From: Bacteroidota bacterium
Lineage (GTDB): Bacteria > Bacteroidota > Bacteroidia > AKYH767-A > OLB10
Direction: 5' to 3'
Length of the DNA: 64,000 bases
Assembly: GCA_016714005.1 (NCBI GenBank)
Contig: JADJOA010000014.1
Span: 124,001 to 188,000, forward strand
The position numbers were made by a program, and so were the translations under genes. This document shows positions 1 to 8,910 of the stretch, in pieces; position 1 is the stretch's first letter; every line of letters begins with the position of its first letter. A model generated the notes under the pieces. That model made no database searches, was not told the origin of the DNA, and worked only from the letters and a program-made list of their open reading frames with translations.

Positions 1-360
1 GATTTAATCCGAAAAGGTGTTCTTAATGAATATGCATTATCATACACCGATGACCACCGTAACGAAATGAAAGCGAAATATGCCAATGCCACAGCATTTA
101 AAAAAGAATTTGTAATTGATGATAAAATGATGCAGGATTTTTATGCGCTGGCTGTAAAGAAGGGAGTGGAAAGAGATGAGAAAGGAATTGCAACTTCAGG
201 CTCACTTATCAATTTCCAATTACGTGCGTTAATGGCAATAGATTTATGGAACAGCAGCGCTTACTTTGAAGTAATAAACGACATTAACAATATTTATCAG
301 AAGGCGCTGCAAAGTTTACAAGACAACACTTTTGATAAAATGAAAATAGCGGGTAATTAA
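1..360 (+). CDS. C-terminal end of an S41-family carboxyl-terminal processing protease (partial)
   Basis: Only the last ~119 residues are in the window; the frame is open from base 1. The tail matches the C-terminal helical domain of Bacteroidota S41 (CtpA/Prc-like) periplasmic proteases. It shows a DLIRKGVLNEYALSY segment, a charged middle, and a closing LRALMAIDLWNSSAYF...IYQKAL segment typical of this family. The protease core and PDZ domain would lie upstream. S41 enzymes cleave periplasmic or exported proteins near the C-terminus. The stop codon lies inside a strong hairpin terminator, so this is the last gene of its transcript. The family call rests on remembered tail similarity without catalytic residues in view, so it is moderate. 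Confidence 0.55.
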   Translation, partial: DLIRKGVLNEYALSYTDDHRNEMKAKYANATAFKKEFVIDDKMMQDFYALAVKKGVERDEKGIATSGSLINFQLRALMAIDLWNSSAYFEVINDINNIYQKALQSLQDNTFDKMKIAGN

Positions 361-375
361 CCCGCTATTTTTAGT
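343..375 (+). terminator. Rho-independent terminator after the S41 protease
   Basis: An 11-bp perfect stem (AAAATAGCGGG, 343-353; CCCGCTATTTT, 361-371) encloses a 7-base loop and runs into T residues. The stop codon of the upstream gene (358-360) lies in the loop. Confidence 0.8.
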
Positions 376-510
376 TGGTTTAATTAAAAGATTCCTTGTA
401 ACTGATATCCTAAACAAGTAATCAATTATATCAAGCTGATGTTTTTTCAGACAGAATTAAACATAACCTTACAACCTTATAACCCTTATCCTTTTTCATG
501 CGTAAAAAAA

Positions 511-518
511 TATCTTTG
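511..518 (+). promoter_or_regulatory. Bacteroidota -7 promoter box for rpoN
   Basis: TATCTTTG fits the TAnnTTTG consensus exactly and sits 10 bases before the inferred rpoN ATG at 529. No clear -33 TTG lies at the expected distance. If used, the mRNA leader would be only a few bases. Confidence 0.4.
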
Positions 519-528
519 GCGCACAATT

Positions 529-2059
529 ATGTTAAAACAAAGTTTACAGCAAAAGCTTTTACAAAACTTTCTCCACAACAAATTCAGTTAATGAAATTGT
601 TGCAGTTGCCTGCTGTTGCACTTGAACAACGCATAAAAGAAGAGTTAGAGACAAACCCTGCTTTAGAAGAAGGGGACGAAAACGAAATTGAAGAGGATGA
701 GTTTGCAAGTGCAGAAGATGCCATAGAAAAAACTGAAGGAGAAGAAAACAAGGATGAGGTAAAAGAAGAGCAGGATGATTTTTCGAATAATGATGTGCCC
801 GATGAGCCTGCGGATAAAACATCAACCGATGATTTTGATATTGACGATTACATACAGGATGATGATGTGCCTTACTACAAAACGCAGGCAAACAACCATA
901 GCGATGACGATGAACGCTTTGAATCACCGGTGGTAAGCAGTGCAACTTTCCAGGAATCTTTATTGCAACAATTAGGATTGCTTGAAATTGAAAACAGGCA
1001 GTACTCCATTGCAGCGCATTTAATTGGCAGCTTAGATGAGGATGGTTATTTGCGCAGAGATTTAAACTCCATAGTAAACGATCTTGCCTTTACACAAAAC
1101 ATTGAAACAAATGCCGATGAACTGCTCAAGATTTTAAAAATTGTTCAAGGGTTTGACCCGGCCGGCATTGGCGCGCGCGATTTGCAAGAATGTTTGTTGT
1201 TGCAATTAGAAAGAAAACCAACCCCCGACCGATACACAAAACTTTCCATACAGGTAATTAAAAATTACATGGAGGAGTTTTCAAAAAAGCATTACGAAAA
1301 AATTGCCGACAATCTTAATATCACTGACGAAGATTTAAAGGAAGTGATTCACGAAATTATAAAGTTGAATCCGCGTCCAGGGGGCGATGCTACTCCCGAA
1401 AGCAGAACTTCACAACACATCATTCCTGATTTTTTAATTGCAAACAATGATGGCAGGTTAGATTTGAGTTTGAACTCACGTAATGCTCCCGAGTTAAGAA
1501 TTAACCGCGAGTATTCGCAAATGATTGAGGCATATTCAAAAGACAAAAAAACAAATCGAATAAAGATGCTGTTGTTTATTTGAAACAGAAAATAGATTCA
1601 GCCAAATGGTTTATTGATGCCATACTGCAGCGCCAGCTTACGTTGTTAAAATGTATGGAAGCCATCATGAATTACCAGTACGAATATTTCCGTGATGGTG
1701 ACGAAACCAAACTAAAGCCAATGATTTTAAAAGACATTGCCGAAGTTGTGGGTATGGATATTTCAACCGTATCGCGTGTTGCCAACAGCAAATATGTGCA
1801 AACTCCGTTTGGTACATTCTTATTAAAAACATTTTTTAGCGAATCGCTTTCTACCGATAGTGGCGAAGAAGTAAGCAGCCGCGAAGTAAAAAAGATTTTA
1901 AGCGATGCCATAGCATCTGAAGACAAACGCCACCCGTTGCCCGATGACCAGCTTACAAAAATTTTGCAGGAGAAAGGGTACAACATTGCAAGACGCACCG
2001 TTGCCAAATACCGTGAGCAATTAAATTTACCGGTAGCACGTTTAAGAAAGGAACTTTAA
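529..2059 (+). CDS. rpoN: RNA polymerase sigma-54 factor RpoN (frameshifted in this sequence)
   Basis: Sigma-54 directs RNA polymerase to GG/GC (-24/-12) promoters and needs an AAA+ activator. About 510 codons are present, the usual family length. Region I is seen as a Gln/Leu-rich start (LSPQQIQLMKLLQ). It is followed by a very acidic linker (~residues 55-125), the core-binding domain, an HTH with STVSRVANSKYVQTPFG, and the diagnostic RpoN box ARRTVAKYRE near the C-terminus. Two -1 frame breaks are visible. One is near 563, where the family start MLKQSLQQKLLQ at ATG 529 flips into the main frame. The other is near 1557-1560. The open pieces are about 529-564, 498-1583 and 1580-2059. A sigma-54 activator is encoded at 55060-56229. 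Given the intact motifs on both sides of each break, I read the breaks as sequence errors. Confidence 0.93.
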
Positions 2060-2069
2060 TTTTTGGACA

Positions 2070-2680
2070 GTGCAGTTTTTTTCTAAAGCCATTTCTGTTT
2101 TATTACATCCTCTATTTTTTCCTACTTACATTTTTTTAATTCTGCTCAACAGCGATACCTATCTTGCCTTTCGCATTCCTGAGCAACTGCAATGGCTCTT
2201 ACTGGGCTTTGTTTTTGTTATCACTTTTGTTTTTCCATCGCTGTCAAGTTACATCATGTTGCGGAAAGGAATGATTCAATCTCTTGAAATGGAAACAGCA
2301 AAAGAACGTTTTGCACCTTATATTATAACAGCCATTTATTTTTTTGCCTGTTACTTTATGCTCAAAAAATGCATCTGTCAGCACCGCTTTACAATGTGCA
2401 GTTAGGTGCAGCAGTTTCAGTGCTTGTTGCAGCATTAATAAATTACAAATGGAAAATAAGCGCACACATGACTGCAATTGGTGGCTTAGCCGGTGTTTTT
2501 TTTACTTTAAGTTTTATGTTGCCCGATAATTTCTCCATGCAATTTCTTATAACCGTTTTAATTGCCGGTATATTAGGCAGTGCTCGTCTTGTAAACGGTT
2601 CGCACACACATGCACAGTTATATGCAGGGTTTGGCGTAGGATTTTTGTGTGAGTGGGTAACGCTGGTTTTTTCAAGTTAA
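2070..2680 (+). CDS. PAP2-like integral membrane protein (frameshifted in this sequence)
   Basis: Starts at GTG 2070, 10 bases after rpoN, so probably co-transcribed. About 203 residues with four to six hydrophobic segments. Short motifs recall the PAP2 phosphatase fold: KERFAPYII, SAHMTAIGG, and a late SARLVNGSHTHAQLYAGF resembling the SR-x5-H-x3-D-xxAG signature. The usual Asp is replaced by Gln, so phosphatase activity is doubtful. One -1 frame break lies in the A-run near 2365 (pieces 2070-2405 and 2369-2680). The 3' end overlaps the convergent gene at 2672 by 9 bases. Function unknown. Confidence 0.65.
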
Positions 2681-3706
2681 ATTTTCATTGTCTGAAATCC
2701 AGCACTCCAATAAAAACAGCTCCTTCTTTTTTAGCAGTTTATGTTTAACAAACCATTCATAACATTTTAAAAGGTTTTCAGGAATTTTTTTTTCTCCGGG
2801 TTTCAGCTTGAGTTTTTCTAATCCTTTTTTTATTTGGTAATTGTTTAAGTAACCATCATACTCTTCCTCAAAATCTTTTAACAGGTTATGTTGATTGCGC
2901 TGGTGGTAAACCGTAGGCGATTGAAATAAAACATGCCAGTTGTTGTCAAAACAAATGCGCTGCGCAACATAGCTGCGCCATATATCCGTTAACCTTGAAG
3001 AACAAGTTGCGGGCAAATACAAAAGCGGGAAAGCAATTTTGTGCCAAACTGTATTCTGACTGTTAAAAGGGCTCCAGGTATTTTTTCCTAATGCAATTTC
3101 AGTTCCTTTCGTGAATTTTATTTCGCTCTTGTTAGATAAGCGAAACAATGCATCTACATCCGCATCAATGTCTGCAAGTCCTTGTTGAATAGGTGCTTTC
3201 AGCTTTTCTTTTTTAAAAATTGCTTTTGGTAAATAATCTGCATCAACCAACTCCAATGGAAAACCTCTTGCCCACACATTCTGGTTGGTAAACAAGCGAT
3301 AGACATTTATCCAATCGTTACAGGAAACAGATTGTGTATTTATTTGAGGTGTGGAATTAAATTTCCAAAATTGCTGGTATGGAAAATTATCATCATCGGT
3401 TTCTAAAATAATTTGCGAGCCGTTGGCAATTGCTCTAAGGTAGCCAATATTTTTTCTTGAGTAATGATTTGTTGGAGCATCTTTTGCCAATGAAAAGTCC
3501 AAATTCAATTGGTTTTCAACAGAAAGATAATCGGTAAATTTTAAGGAAAAATTTTCCGGAGATTTTTTATCTCCAATTACAATGAAGTCAATTAAATTTT
3601 TGTGACATTTTTCTGCAAACAATTTCAGGCATTTATTAGGTGCCGAAATGGTTGTAATTACCAATGCCGTTTTCGGAAATTTTTTTTTACCTGATGCTTT
3701 TTGCAT
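2672..3706 (-). CDS. STELLO-like (DUF288) putative glycosyltransferase
   Basis: 344 residues without signal peptide or membrane segment. The ALVITTISAPNK start, SRKNIGYLRAI (~83-93), the acidic ETDDDNFP (~102-109) and later Trp-rich RGFPL and W-R blocks fit the STELLO/DUF288 family. Its plant members are Golgi glycosyltransferase-like proteins that associate with cellulose synthase; bacterial members are uncharacterised. The DDD cluster would be the nucleotide-sugar/metal site. The ATG lies inside the end of the GT2 gene upstream (20-base overlap), so the two are translationally coupled. It is the last gene of a minus-strand group with a GT2 enzyme, a polytopic membrane protein and, 26 bases further upstream, a surface protein. 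The acceptor is unknown. Confidence 0.65.
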   Translation of the reverse strand: MQKASGKKKFPKTALVITTISAPNKCLKLFAEKCHKNLIDFIVIGDKKSPENFSLKFTDYLSVENQLNLDFSLAKDAPTNHYSRKNIGYLRAIANGSQIILETDDDNFPYQQFWKFNSTPQINTQSVSCNDWINVYRLFTNQNVWARGFPLELVDADYLPKAIFKKEKLKAPIQQGLADIDADVDALFRLSNKSEIKFTKGTEIALGKNTWSPFNSQNTVWHKIAFPLLYLPATCSSRLTDIWRSYVAQRICFDNNWHVLFQSPTVYHQRNQHNLLKDFEEEYDGYLNNYQIKKGLEKLKLKPGEKKIPENLLKCYEWFVKHKLLKKKELFLLECWISDNENLT

Positions 3707-4421
3707 TTCCTGTTATGCGGCAAATAAAATAATACAAAAGCACATTTATGGCATTTAAAACAAATTTCAGCTTAACGTTTGGCGAAGGTGAATGATATTG
3801 AATGGGAATTTCAACTTGCTTTTTAAGGCGTAATAAATAGCGTACTTCTGTCTGGTAAAAATGTGCTGTAGACTTTAAAGGATATTCCGTTAACTGCTTT
3901 GCAACCTCAAGAGAAAATCCCTGGTAGCCCGATGTCGTGTCTTTTAATTTTGTGCCAAGCAATAAATTAGCAAGAACAGTTCCAGTACGTGAAAGCAATT
4001 TTCTACCAACAAAACTTTTATTTTCTGCACTGCTACTTACATATCGCGAACCCCAGACACATTCATATCCGTTTTTATACTGTTCCACAAAATCAACAAG
4101 TTGTGCCGGATTGTGCGACATGCCACCATCCATTTCAATAATAAAATCGTGCTTGTTTCGTACGGCTTCCTTTATTCCTGCTAAATAAGCATCAACCACA
4201 TTTTTGTTTTCAGGAGCATGTAAGTGCTTAAACCTTTTGTTTTTTGTAGATGCAGTATTACACAGTTTAACGGTATTGTCTTTTGAAACATTATCTGTAA
4301 CAAGGTAAACAATTGTTTCCGGTAAGTTTATGAGTGAGTTTTTTAATGCATCAATAAAAAATTGAAAAGTGACTTCCTCATTTGCCAATGGCACAACCAC
4401 CGCCACGCTTATATTATGCAT
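3687..4421 (-). CDS. Family 2 glycosyltransferase, polyprenyl-phosphate sugar synthase type
   Basis: GT-A fold of about 244 residues. The N-terminal VVVPLANEE, the VTDNVSKDNT nucleotide-binding strand, IEMDGGMSHNPAQL (metal/sugar site) and GSRYV are the pattern of DPM1-like enzymes, which move a sugar from a nucleotide to polyprenyl phosphate. A hydrophobic stretch near the C-terminus (FVLNAINVLLYYFICRI) suggests membrane attachment. I choose ATG 4421, two bases after the stop of the upstream gene; an in-frame TTG at 4427 would overlap that stop. It is coupled to the STELLO-like gene downstream. The likely role is to supply a lipid-linked sugar for a membrane GT-C-type enzyme, possibly the neighbour at 4424-5674. 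Confidence 0.8.
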   Translation of the reverse strand: MHNISVAVVVPLANEEVTFQFFIDALKNSLINLPETIVYLVTDNVSKDNTVKLCNTASTKNKRFKHLHAPENKNVVDAYLAGIKEAVRNKHDFIIEMDGGMSHNPAQLVDFVEQYKNGYECVWGSRYVSSSAENKSFVGRKLLSRTGTVLANLLLGTKLKDTTSGYQGFSLEVAKQLTEYPLKSTAHFYQTEVRYLLRLKKQVEIPIQYHSPSPNVKLKFVLNAINVLLYYFICRITGNAKSIR

Positions 4422-4423
4422 CT

Positions 4424-5674
4424 TCAAAACAGTTTTGTAAACAACTCTTGGAAATATAAAGCCGATAATATGCCTGAAGGAATGCTAACCGAAAAATAGG
4501 GTATGAGTAAATTTGCAACCATTAACGCATTTGCAAAAGCCGGTTTGACTTTTTGATAAAATACAGGTAATGCCAGCAACAAAGCAGGAAAACAAAATGC
4601 CATCATGCGTGATGTATCAACTCCCAGCAAGCACAAAATGAGAGAAGACACGACTAACGCCAGCATCATTTGCCCCTGTTGTGCAGGAGCGCTCATCATC
4701 CCTTTAATAACTACCATCCATAATAGTTTAAAGCTGATGGCAATTCCAAACAAAACCAATAAGGGATTTTCAATAACCCATAAAAGTGCAGGTTTATTTT
4801 CTACTGCATGTACGGCAAAGAGTTTGTCGAAATTAAAATTGAACGATAGCGCATAAATCGAAACATATAAAACCGCAATGGTTGATGCAATTATTCTTGT
4901 TTTGCCTTTTAACTTAAGCAGGATTAAAGGCATAAAAACAAAAAGGCTTAACTCATGCGTGCATAGCCCTAATATGAATAACGCCACCAAAGACCGTTCT
5001 GAAAAATTAAAACAGTAAGCACATAAGAGAATAATGCACAATAAATGATCGGCATAGCCTGGATGGAAAAAAAGAAAACATATAAACTCAAGCGAACAAA
5101 CAGATGCCAATACTAAAATTCTGAATGTTGTTGAAATATGTTGGAGCGTATGTTTTATATAATTGTATGTAAATAAAATAAGTAATAGCGAGAGTATTTG
5201 TGAGAATACCAAGTAAGGTGTTATGTTGCGGAATCCGGTAATGTATGCAAGTGCAGGCATAAGTAGTCTTTTATAGTACCATCCGGTTTGCATGTCAAAT
5301 GGATGCACACTCATTTCGGCATAACCATAGCCCATACTCATTGGCATCAGGTTAAAGAATGCTGCAAAAAAAAGAAACCATACACCCAAAGCAATTCCAA
5401 TATCTTTCACTTTAAAACGACTGTATTTTTTTAGTTCCCGGATAAAAGGAAAAGCAATAATTGCAATGCAAATAAAGTAAGCACTTATTTTAAAAGGAAT
5501 AATGTAAGCAAGAAGTTTTAGAATAAATACAGCATCGTAAGAAAAGGAGGCAAGCATAGCTGTAATTTTCTCGCTGTTAAAATGCGTAATCAAAAAACAA
5601 ATAATAACCGGAATTAAAACATAAACGTTAGCAGGTTTATGTTCATGCGAATGAGCATGTGAGTGAGAGTGCAT
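4424..5674 (-). CDS. Polytopic membrane protein with His-rich N-terminus, possibly GT-C-like
   Basis: 416 residues with roughly ten hydrophobic segments. The first dozen residues are almost all His, Ser, Ala and Glu (MHSHSHAHSHEH), a probable metal-binding or low-complexity cytosolic tail. No family was recognised with certainty. The helix-loop layout, the loop HPFDMQTGWYYKRLLMPAL after the third or fourth helix, and the GT2 neighbour fit a GT-C-fold transferase or other glycan-assembly membrane protein, but no catalytic motif can be pointed to. Its stop is 2 bases from the GT2 ATG. It starts 26 bases after the T9SS surface-protein gene. Function is inferred from context only. Confidence 0.55.
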   Translation of the reverse strand: MHSHSHAHSHEHKPANVYVLIPVIICFLITHFNSEKITAMLASFSYDAVFILKLLAYIIPFKISAYFICIAIIAFPFIRELKKYSRFKVKDIGIALGVWFLFFAAFFNLMPMSMGYGYAEMSVHPFDMQTGWYYKRLLMPALAYITGFRNITPYLVFSQILSLLLILFTYNYIKHTLQHISTTFRILVLASVCSLEFICFLFFHPGYADHLLCIILLCAYCFNFSERSLVALFILGLCTHELSLFVFMPLILLKLKGKTRIIASTIAVLYVSIYALSFNFNFDKLFAVHAVENKPALLWVIENPLLVLFGIAISFKLLWMVVIKGMMSAPAQQGQMMLALVVSSLILCLLGVDTSRMMAFCFPALLLALPVFYQKVKPAFANALMVANLLIPYFSVSIPSGILSALYFQELFTKLF

Positions 5675-5700
5675 CGGGGTAAAGAATGGAAGCGAATATA

Positions 5701-8700
5701 TTATTCCCTTATAACTTTAAACACTTGTACACCTTCTTCATTTTTTAATTCAATAAAATATACTCCAGGTTTTAAATCTCCAACAAACAGTTCGTGTAGG
5801 TTATTACCTTCATTGTTGTACAACAATGATTGAGCAACCAATTTACCTAAAACATCTAATATAATTAAGGTAGCCTTACCAACCACGATAGTATTTGTTT
5901 CAACAAATAATTTTTGTTGCATAGGATTAGGATAGACTGTAGAGATTCCGGTGTTTATTATACGTCCGGGATAGTATCCATTATAAACCTCACCAATATC
6001 AATAGCGCACGGAACGTTAACTGAAATGGGGGCAGAGGTAGAATCACAACCAAAAATGTTTGTATTTATTACCTGATAGTTTCCGGTATTTGAAGCTATA
6101 AAGGTTGCTGATGTGGCACCTGTAAGCTGAACTCCATTTTTTACCCATTGGTAGGTAGTGTTTGAGGCAAGATTAGATTGAAGGGTAACAGTATTTGGAG
6201 AGCAAAATGTTGTGGGCCAGTGGAATAATGTAGGTATTGGGAACTCCTGTAGTCAAGATATTGATTTGATTTGAAGTAGCTGAGCATATCATATTTGTTA
6301 CTACACAACTGTACAATCCGATAGCTTTTGCATAATAGGTATTGAGAGTAGCTCCTTGAAGAGTAAATCCTGATTTTTTCCATTGATAAATAAAACCGTT
6401 ACCAGAAGTAACAGTAAGCAAAACACTGTCATTCGGGCAAAATGATGTTGCCGTAGTTGTTGCCGAAGGTTGCGGGGTATTAAAAATGGTAAAAGTTATG
6501 GCATTTGATGTGTCAGCTCCACACGGGTTGCTTATAATACAGTCATAAGTATCGGAAGTAGCAACCAAATTATAGGTAGGAGAATTAGAAACGCCAAGAG
6601 GGACTCCATTTTTTCGCCATATATAATTATTACCATACACCAAAGTTCCCACAGATAAAGTAACACCTGCGGCATTTGAGCAAATAGTATCAGGTTTATT
6701 ACTGGTAAGTGTTGCTACGGGCATAGTAAAAGAATAAATGGTAAGGTTGCCGGAAGTTGAATTGCAACCACTAATAGTATCGGTTACTTTGCAGGAATAT
6801 ATACCTGAAATTTTTGCATAAAACAAAGAATCAAAAGCATTAGGAATAACATTGCCATTGTTCGTCCATTCAAAAGAACAATTTGTACACGGAGGTACTG
6901 AAAGTAACAGGCTGTCTCCGTTGCAAAATCCAACACCTCCGTTAGTGTTGAGGCTGGCAGAGGGGGTCTGGCCTACGTTGAGAAATAGAAAACTGCTTGT
7001 ATCTGTTCCACAAGTATTGGCTACAATGCAATAGTAACTACCTGAAGCAGGTGATGAAATAATTCCTGAATTATTATTTGTGGTAGTTGTCAAAAGCACA
7101 GTATCATGCATCCAGATATAGTTGGTTAAAGGCAGTTGCAGGTTTGCCTGAAGCTGCAAATTATTACCGATTGAGCAAAACGGACCCTGAGTTGTAGTTG
7201 AAATTATGAGGTTTGGTGGAATGCTTAATGATTGCAGGTTTAGTTGATTGGAATATTTAACGCCACATATATCCGTAACCAAACATTGGTAGTTGCCGGG
7301 AGTAAAAACTTGGCAAGTCGAATTTGTTGCTCCTGCAAGTGGGCTGTTATTTTGCAGCCATTGATAAGAAATACCACCAGTTGCTACAGTTAATAAGGCC
7401 GAATCTCCTGCACAGAGATATTGCTGAGAGGTAGATATAACTGGAATCGGTTTAAAACAATTTACAGGAACGCACGTTGTTGCAGAATCGACCGAACTAT
7501 AAACAGTATAACATATTGTATCTGACAATGGCAAACCCTGATACTGGTAGCTTCCGTTTTTCTTGTACAAGTGCCAGTCATTTCTCGTGCCTGTTTTCCC
7601 ATCACCATAATTTATTCTATAATTTGTTGCTCCAATGGAATAATCACGAATAAAAATAAGATTACCACCACTTACTTGTGAAACATTGCTTACATAAAAA
7701 ATAGGAGTGAGTGTGGTATTGTAATTTCCCCATCCCGTTACCTGATCATAACCTCTTGATCTAATTCCAGTGCCATCATTCCAGGTAACTGTTCCATTAG
7801 TTACCGCCAAAGAGGTAATGGCAAGAGTTGAAACACTATCAAGTATCCAGCAATGTTGATTAAAATTATATACCCCACAAATCACAATATGATTTACATT
7901 GTCTTTTAAGGCAAAAACATTTTGCCCAATTACCCAACCACTAATATTAATTCCCGCCAATGTATCCGACACCCATGTATGATATTCCGCATCATATTTT
8001 TTAAAATGTATATCTCCTTTGTAATCATTAACAAGATACATCCCATTACTTCTAATATAACTCGCGTCATAGCCATAATAAAAACCTAAGCTACCTGTTT
8101 CTGCATCAAAAGCACTTACGTCAAGTTCATAACCACAGCCAACATCATAAACACAAGATGTGAGTTCGTCAAAACCATCATCTACTCCAGGGGTACATGA
8201 AAAAATATAACCCATATTGATAAAAGACCCACTTTTAAAGTTTGACATGTAAAGTTCTGAGTCATCATTTCCAAGGCCGAAGCCTCCATAAAGCCCATCA
8301 AACCACAAGCTTCCATTGGAATTAGCATAGCTGGATGCGATTTGAAAATTGTGATGAATGATGTCATAGTACCCTATATAATAGGTTATATTATTTTGCA
8401 AATCATCATTCCAAATAGAAAGAGCAACGGTATTGCCTGAAGTAGAGGCACCTGACATTGAAAAAAAAACAGAACTAACAGGTCTTTGAGCAATATATGT
8501 TATCCATTGATGTATTTCAAAATCGTACGCTATACAGCCAGCGTAGCTGTAAGCAGGGGCATGAACTTCAGAGGCAAAAACTGCTATACTATTAATTGAA
8601 TTTACTATGAAAGTGTTAATTTCATCGTAATACGCTGTGTTGTAATAGAGCGTTGTTGCCAAACTACTATCATACACCGAACACTCAATTCTGTACTGCG

Positions 8701-8812
8701 ATCCGTTAAAAGTTTGAGTAGCTGTAATAGGATATGGAGAATCATAATATTTCTGTGCACAAACTATATGAACAAGAAGTAAGCAAACAAAAAACAGTAA
8801 TTTTTTTTTCAT
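5701..8812 (-). CDS. T9SS-secreted surface protein with Ig-like repeats (frameshifted in this sequence)
   Basis: About 1,035 residues. A signal peptide (MKKKLLFFVCLLLVHIVCAQ) is followed by a ~420-residue N-terminal region rich in Tyr, Asn and Gly that I do not recognise. About six Ig/PKD-like repeats of ~90 residues come next, each with a QWxKNGxxLxGAT core and a YxCxVTxxCG end. A type A T9SS C-terminal sorting domain closes the protein (YPNPMQQKLFV ... GVYFIELKNEEGVQVFKVIRE), and is expected to send it across the outer membrane and anchor it. One frame break near 6215-6245 separates 6173-8812 from the tail; after it the frame reads on cleanly to 5701. It has its own -7 box upstream. It probably also leads into the glycan genes 26 bases downstream. 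Confidence 0.85.
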
Positions 8813-8838
8813 GGACGGGATAAAAAATTCTATGCTAC

Positions 8839-8846
8839 CAAAAGTA
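8839..8846 (-). promoter_or_regulatory. -7 promoter box for the Ig-repeat surface protein
   Basis: On the minus strand this reads TACTTTTG, a perfect TAnnTTTG match, 26 bases before the ATG at 8812. It is back to back with the lnt promoter. Confidence 0.45.
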
Positions 8847-8890
8847 AAATTTTTAGGACAATAAGCATAATTGAATAAATGCTTAAATTA

Positions 8891-8898
8891 TAGATTTG
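8891..8898 (+). promoter_or_regulatory. -7 promoter box for lnt
   Basis: TAGATTTG is a perfect TAnnTTTG match, with a TTG 17 bases upstream (8871-8873). It overlaps an in-frame TTG at 8896 that would otherwise be a candidate start, so ATG 8911 is preferred. The leader would be only a few bases. Confidence 0.5.
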
Positions 8899-8910
8899 CA
8901 CAACACATAT

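Noticed and set aside
559..945. Long antisense frame inside rpoN
   Set aside because: It is antisense to the acidic linker of sigma-54, has skewed His/Leu/Pro content, and no sensible start context.
529..2059. Programmed ribosomal frameshifting in rpoN
   Set aside because: Breaks occur in many unrelated genes without a common slippery site or downstream structure; error is simpler.
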